NCBI RefSeq assembly: GCF_016598595.1
Contig: NZ_CP066786.1
Span: 2,069,501 to 2,133,500, forward strand
Reading direction: 5' to 3'
Source of the DNA: Martelella lutilitoris
GTDB taxonomy: Bacteria; Pseudomonadota; Alphaproteobacteria; Rhizobiales; Rhizobiaceae
DNA length: 64,000 bases
A program made the position numbers and the translations under genes. Of this stretch, positions 63,641 through 64,000 are shown one piece after another. How positions within the stretch are numbered: the stretch's first letter is position 1; every line of letters starts with the position of its first letter. Under the pieces are notes generated by a model. That model saw only the letters and a program-made list of their open reading frames with translations. It was not told the DNA's origin and did no database searches.

Positions 63641-64000
63641 TCAGTCCCCGCTCGCTTCGGCGTCGAAACGCCTCCTTGCCGCGTGAACGCGGTCGCGGTT
63701 TTCCCTAGCCCAGACGACGACGCCCTGCCAGGCGGCAAGAAACGAGGTCCCCTCCTCCGTCAATGCATATTCCACCTGCGGCGGCTGCGTCGGATAAACC
63801 TTGCGGGTGATGTATCCGTCCCGCCGGAGATCGGTCAGGGACTTCGTCAGCATGCGCTGTGAAATATCGGGGGCAAAACGCTTCAGTTCGGAAAACCGCC
63901 GCGGGCCGTCGCTGAGCGCCAGAAGCAGAAGCGTGCTCCACTTGCCGGAAACACGGGCGAGCACGTCCCGCACGGGACAGGACTCTAATTCTCCCGCTCC
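63641..64000 (-). CDS. HxlR family transcriptional regulator, 5' end cut by window edge
   Basis: The open frame runs to base 64000 without a stop and reads ...ELESCPVRDVLARVSGKWSTLLLLALSDGPRRFSELKRFAPDISQRMLTKSLTDLRRDGYITRKVYPTQPPQVEYALTEEG. CPVRDVLARVSGKW with the conserved cysteine before the winged helix is the HxlR signature, and S-Q-R-M-L-T-x-x-L-x-x-L is its recognition region. The true start is outside, so the internal GTG at 63973 should not be used. Members of the family sense reactive carbonyls or oxidants. Relation to the iron locus is unclear. Confidence 0.88.
   Translation of the reverse strand, partial: GAGELESCPVRDVLARVSGKWSTLLLLALSDGPRRFSELKRFAPDISQRMLTKSLTDLRRDGYITRKVYPTQPPQVEYALTEEGTSFLAAWQGVVVWARENRDRVHAARRRFDAEASGD

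Overview
The window looks like a chromosomal segment of an alphaproteobacterium of the order Rhizobiales (Hyphomicrobiales), probably close to Rhizobiaceae (a Martelella-like organism would fit, but the genus cannot be proved from sequence alone). The reasons are the high GC content, the order gyrA-coaD-ppiA-ppiB-queA-tgt, the glnB-glnA pair, a zeta-type F1-ATPase inhibitor, an IalB-family protein, UvrB with long N- and C-terminal extensions, LexA boxes of the alphaproteobacterial GTTC-N7-GTTC type and RirA-type iron boxes (TGA-N9-TCA). No tRNA, rRNA, CRISPR array, transposase or phage gene was recognised.

Layout. 0-2.3 kb: a left-edge fragment of hspQ and the nitrogen pair glnB-glnA behind a sigma-54-like promoter. 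2.6-10.3 kb: NAD(P)H-hydrate repair enzyme, DUF72 protein, divergent uvrA and ssb with one LexA box each, an alpha/beta hydrolase and a MarC-family membrane protein. 10.5-17.7 kb: gyrA, coaD, two cyclophilins, and the queuosine genes queA-tgt preceded by a 156-bp inverted-repeat element. 17.8-21.9 kb: IalB-family protein and a MacA/MacB-like exporter in three genes. 22-29.2 kb: eno, kdsA, a glyoxalase-superfamily protein and a 1299-residue autotransporter. 29.4-34.9 kb: ppiD-like chaperone, trpD, trpC, moaC, moeA. 34.9-38 kb: F1-ATPase inhibitor zeta, purC-purS-purQ, a PagL-like lipid A deacylase. 38-45.5 kb: a VOC protein overlapping an AraC regulator tail to tail, clpS-clpA, an extensin-like lipoprotein, acyl-CoA thioesterase, RDD protein, DUF486 protein. 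45.6-49.2 kb: uvrB with its own LexA box and a 2OG-Fe(II) oxygenase.

49.2-57.7 kb is the accessory part: a leftward surface-polysaccharide cluster. gmd and fcl make GDP-L-fucose; an acetyltransferase, a sulfotransferase-like protein, a Wzx-like flippase, a Wzy-like polymerase, a GT4 glycosyltransferase and an ELM1-family protein follow. The centre (51.4-55.6 kb, most strongly the polymerase) is clearly AT-rich compared with its flanks, which suggests horizontal acquisition of the serotype-determining genes between conserved sugar-nucleotide genes.

58.1-64 kb: a small acidic protein of unknown role, then an iron-siderophore/heme-type uptake locus with two permeases, one ATPase and two paralogous binding proteins placed at both outer ends and pointing inward, each behind a RirA-type box; then a possible small RNA with an intrinsic terminator and the fragment of an HxlR regulator cut by the right edge.

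The most unusual points are: a tRNA-guanine transglycosylase that keeps only one of the four usual zinc ligands; the sulfotransferase in a fucose-containing polysaccharide locus; two iron-box-controlled binding proteins sharing one transporter; an orphan terminator marking a possible sRNA; and the 156-bp double-palindrome element in front of queA.
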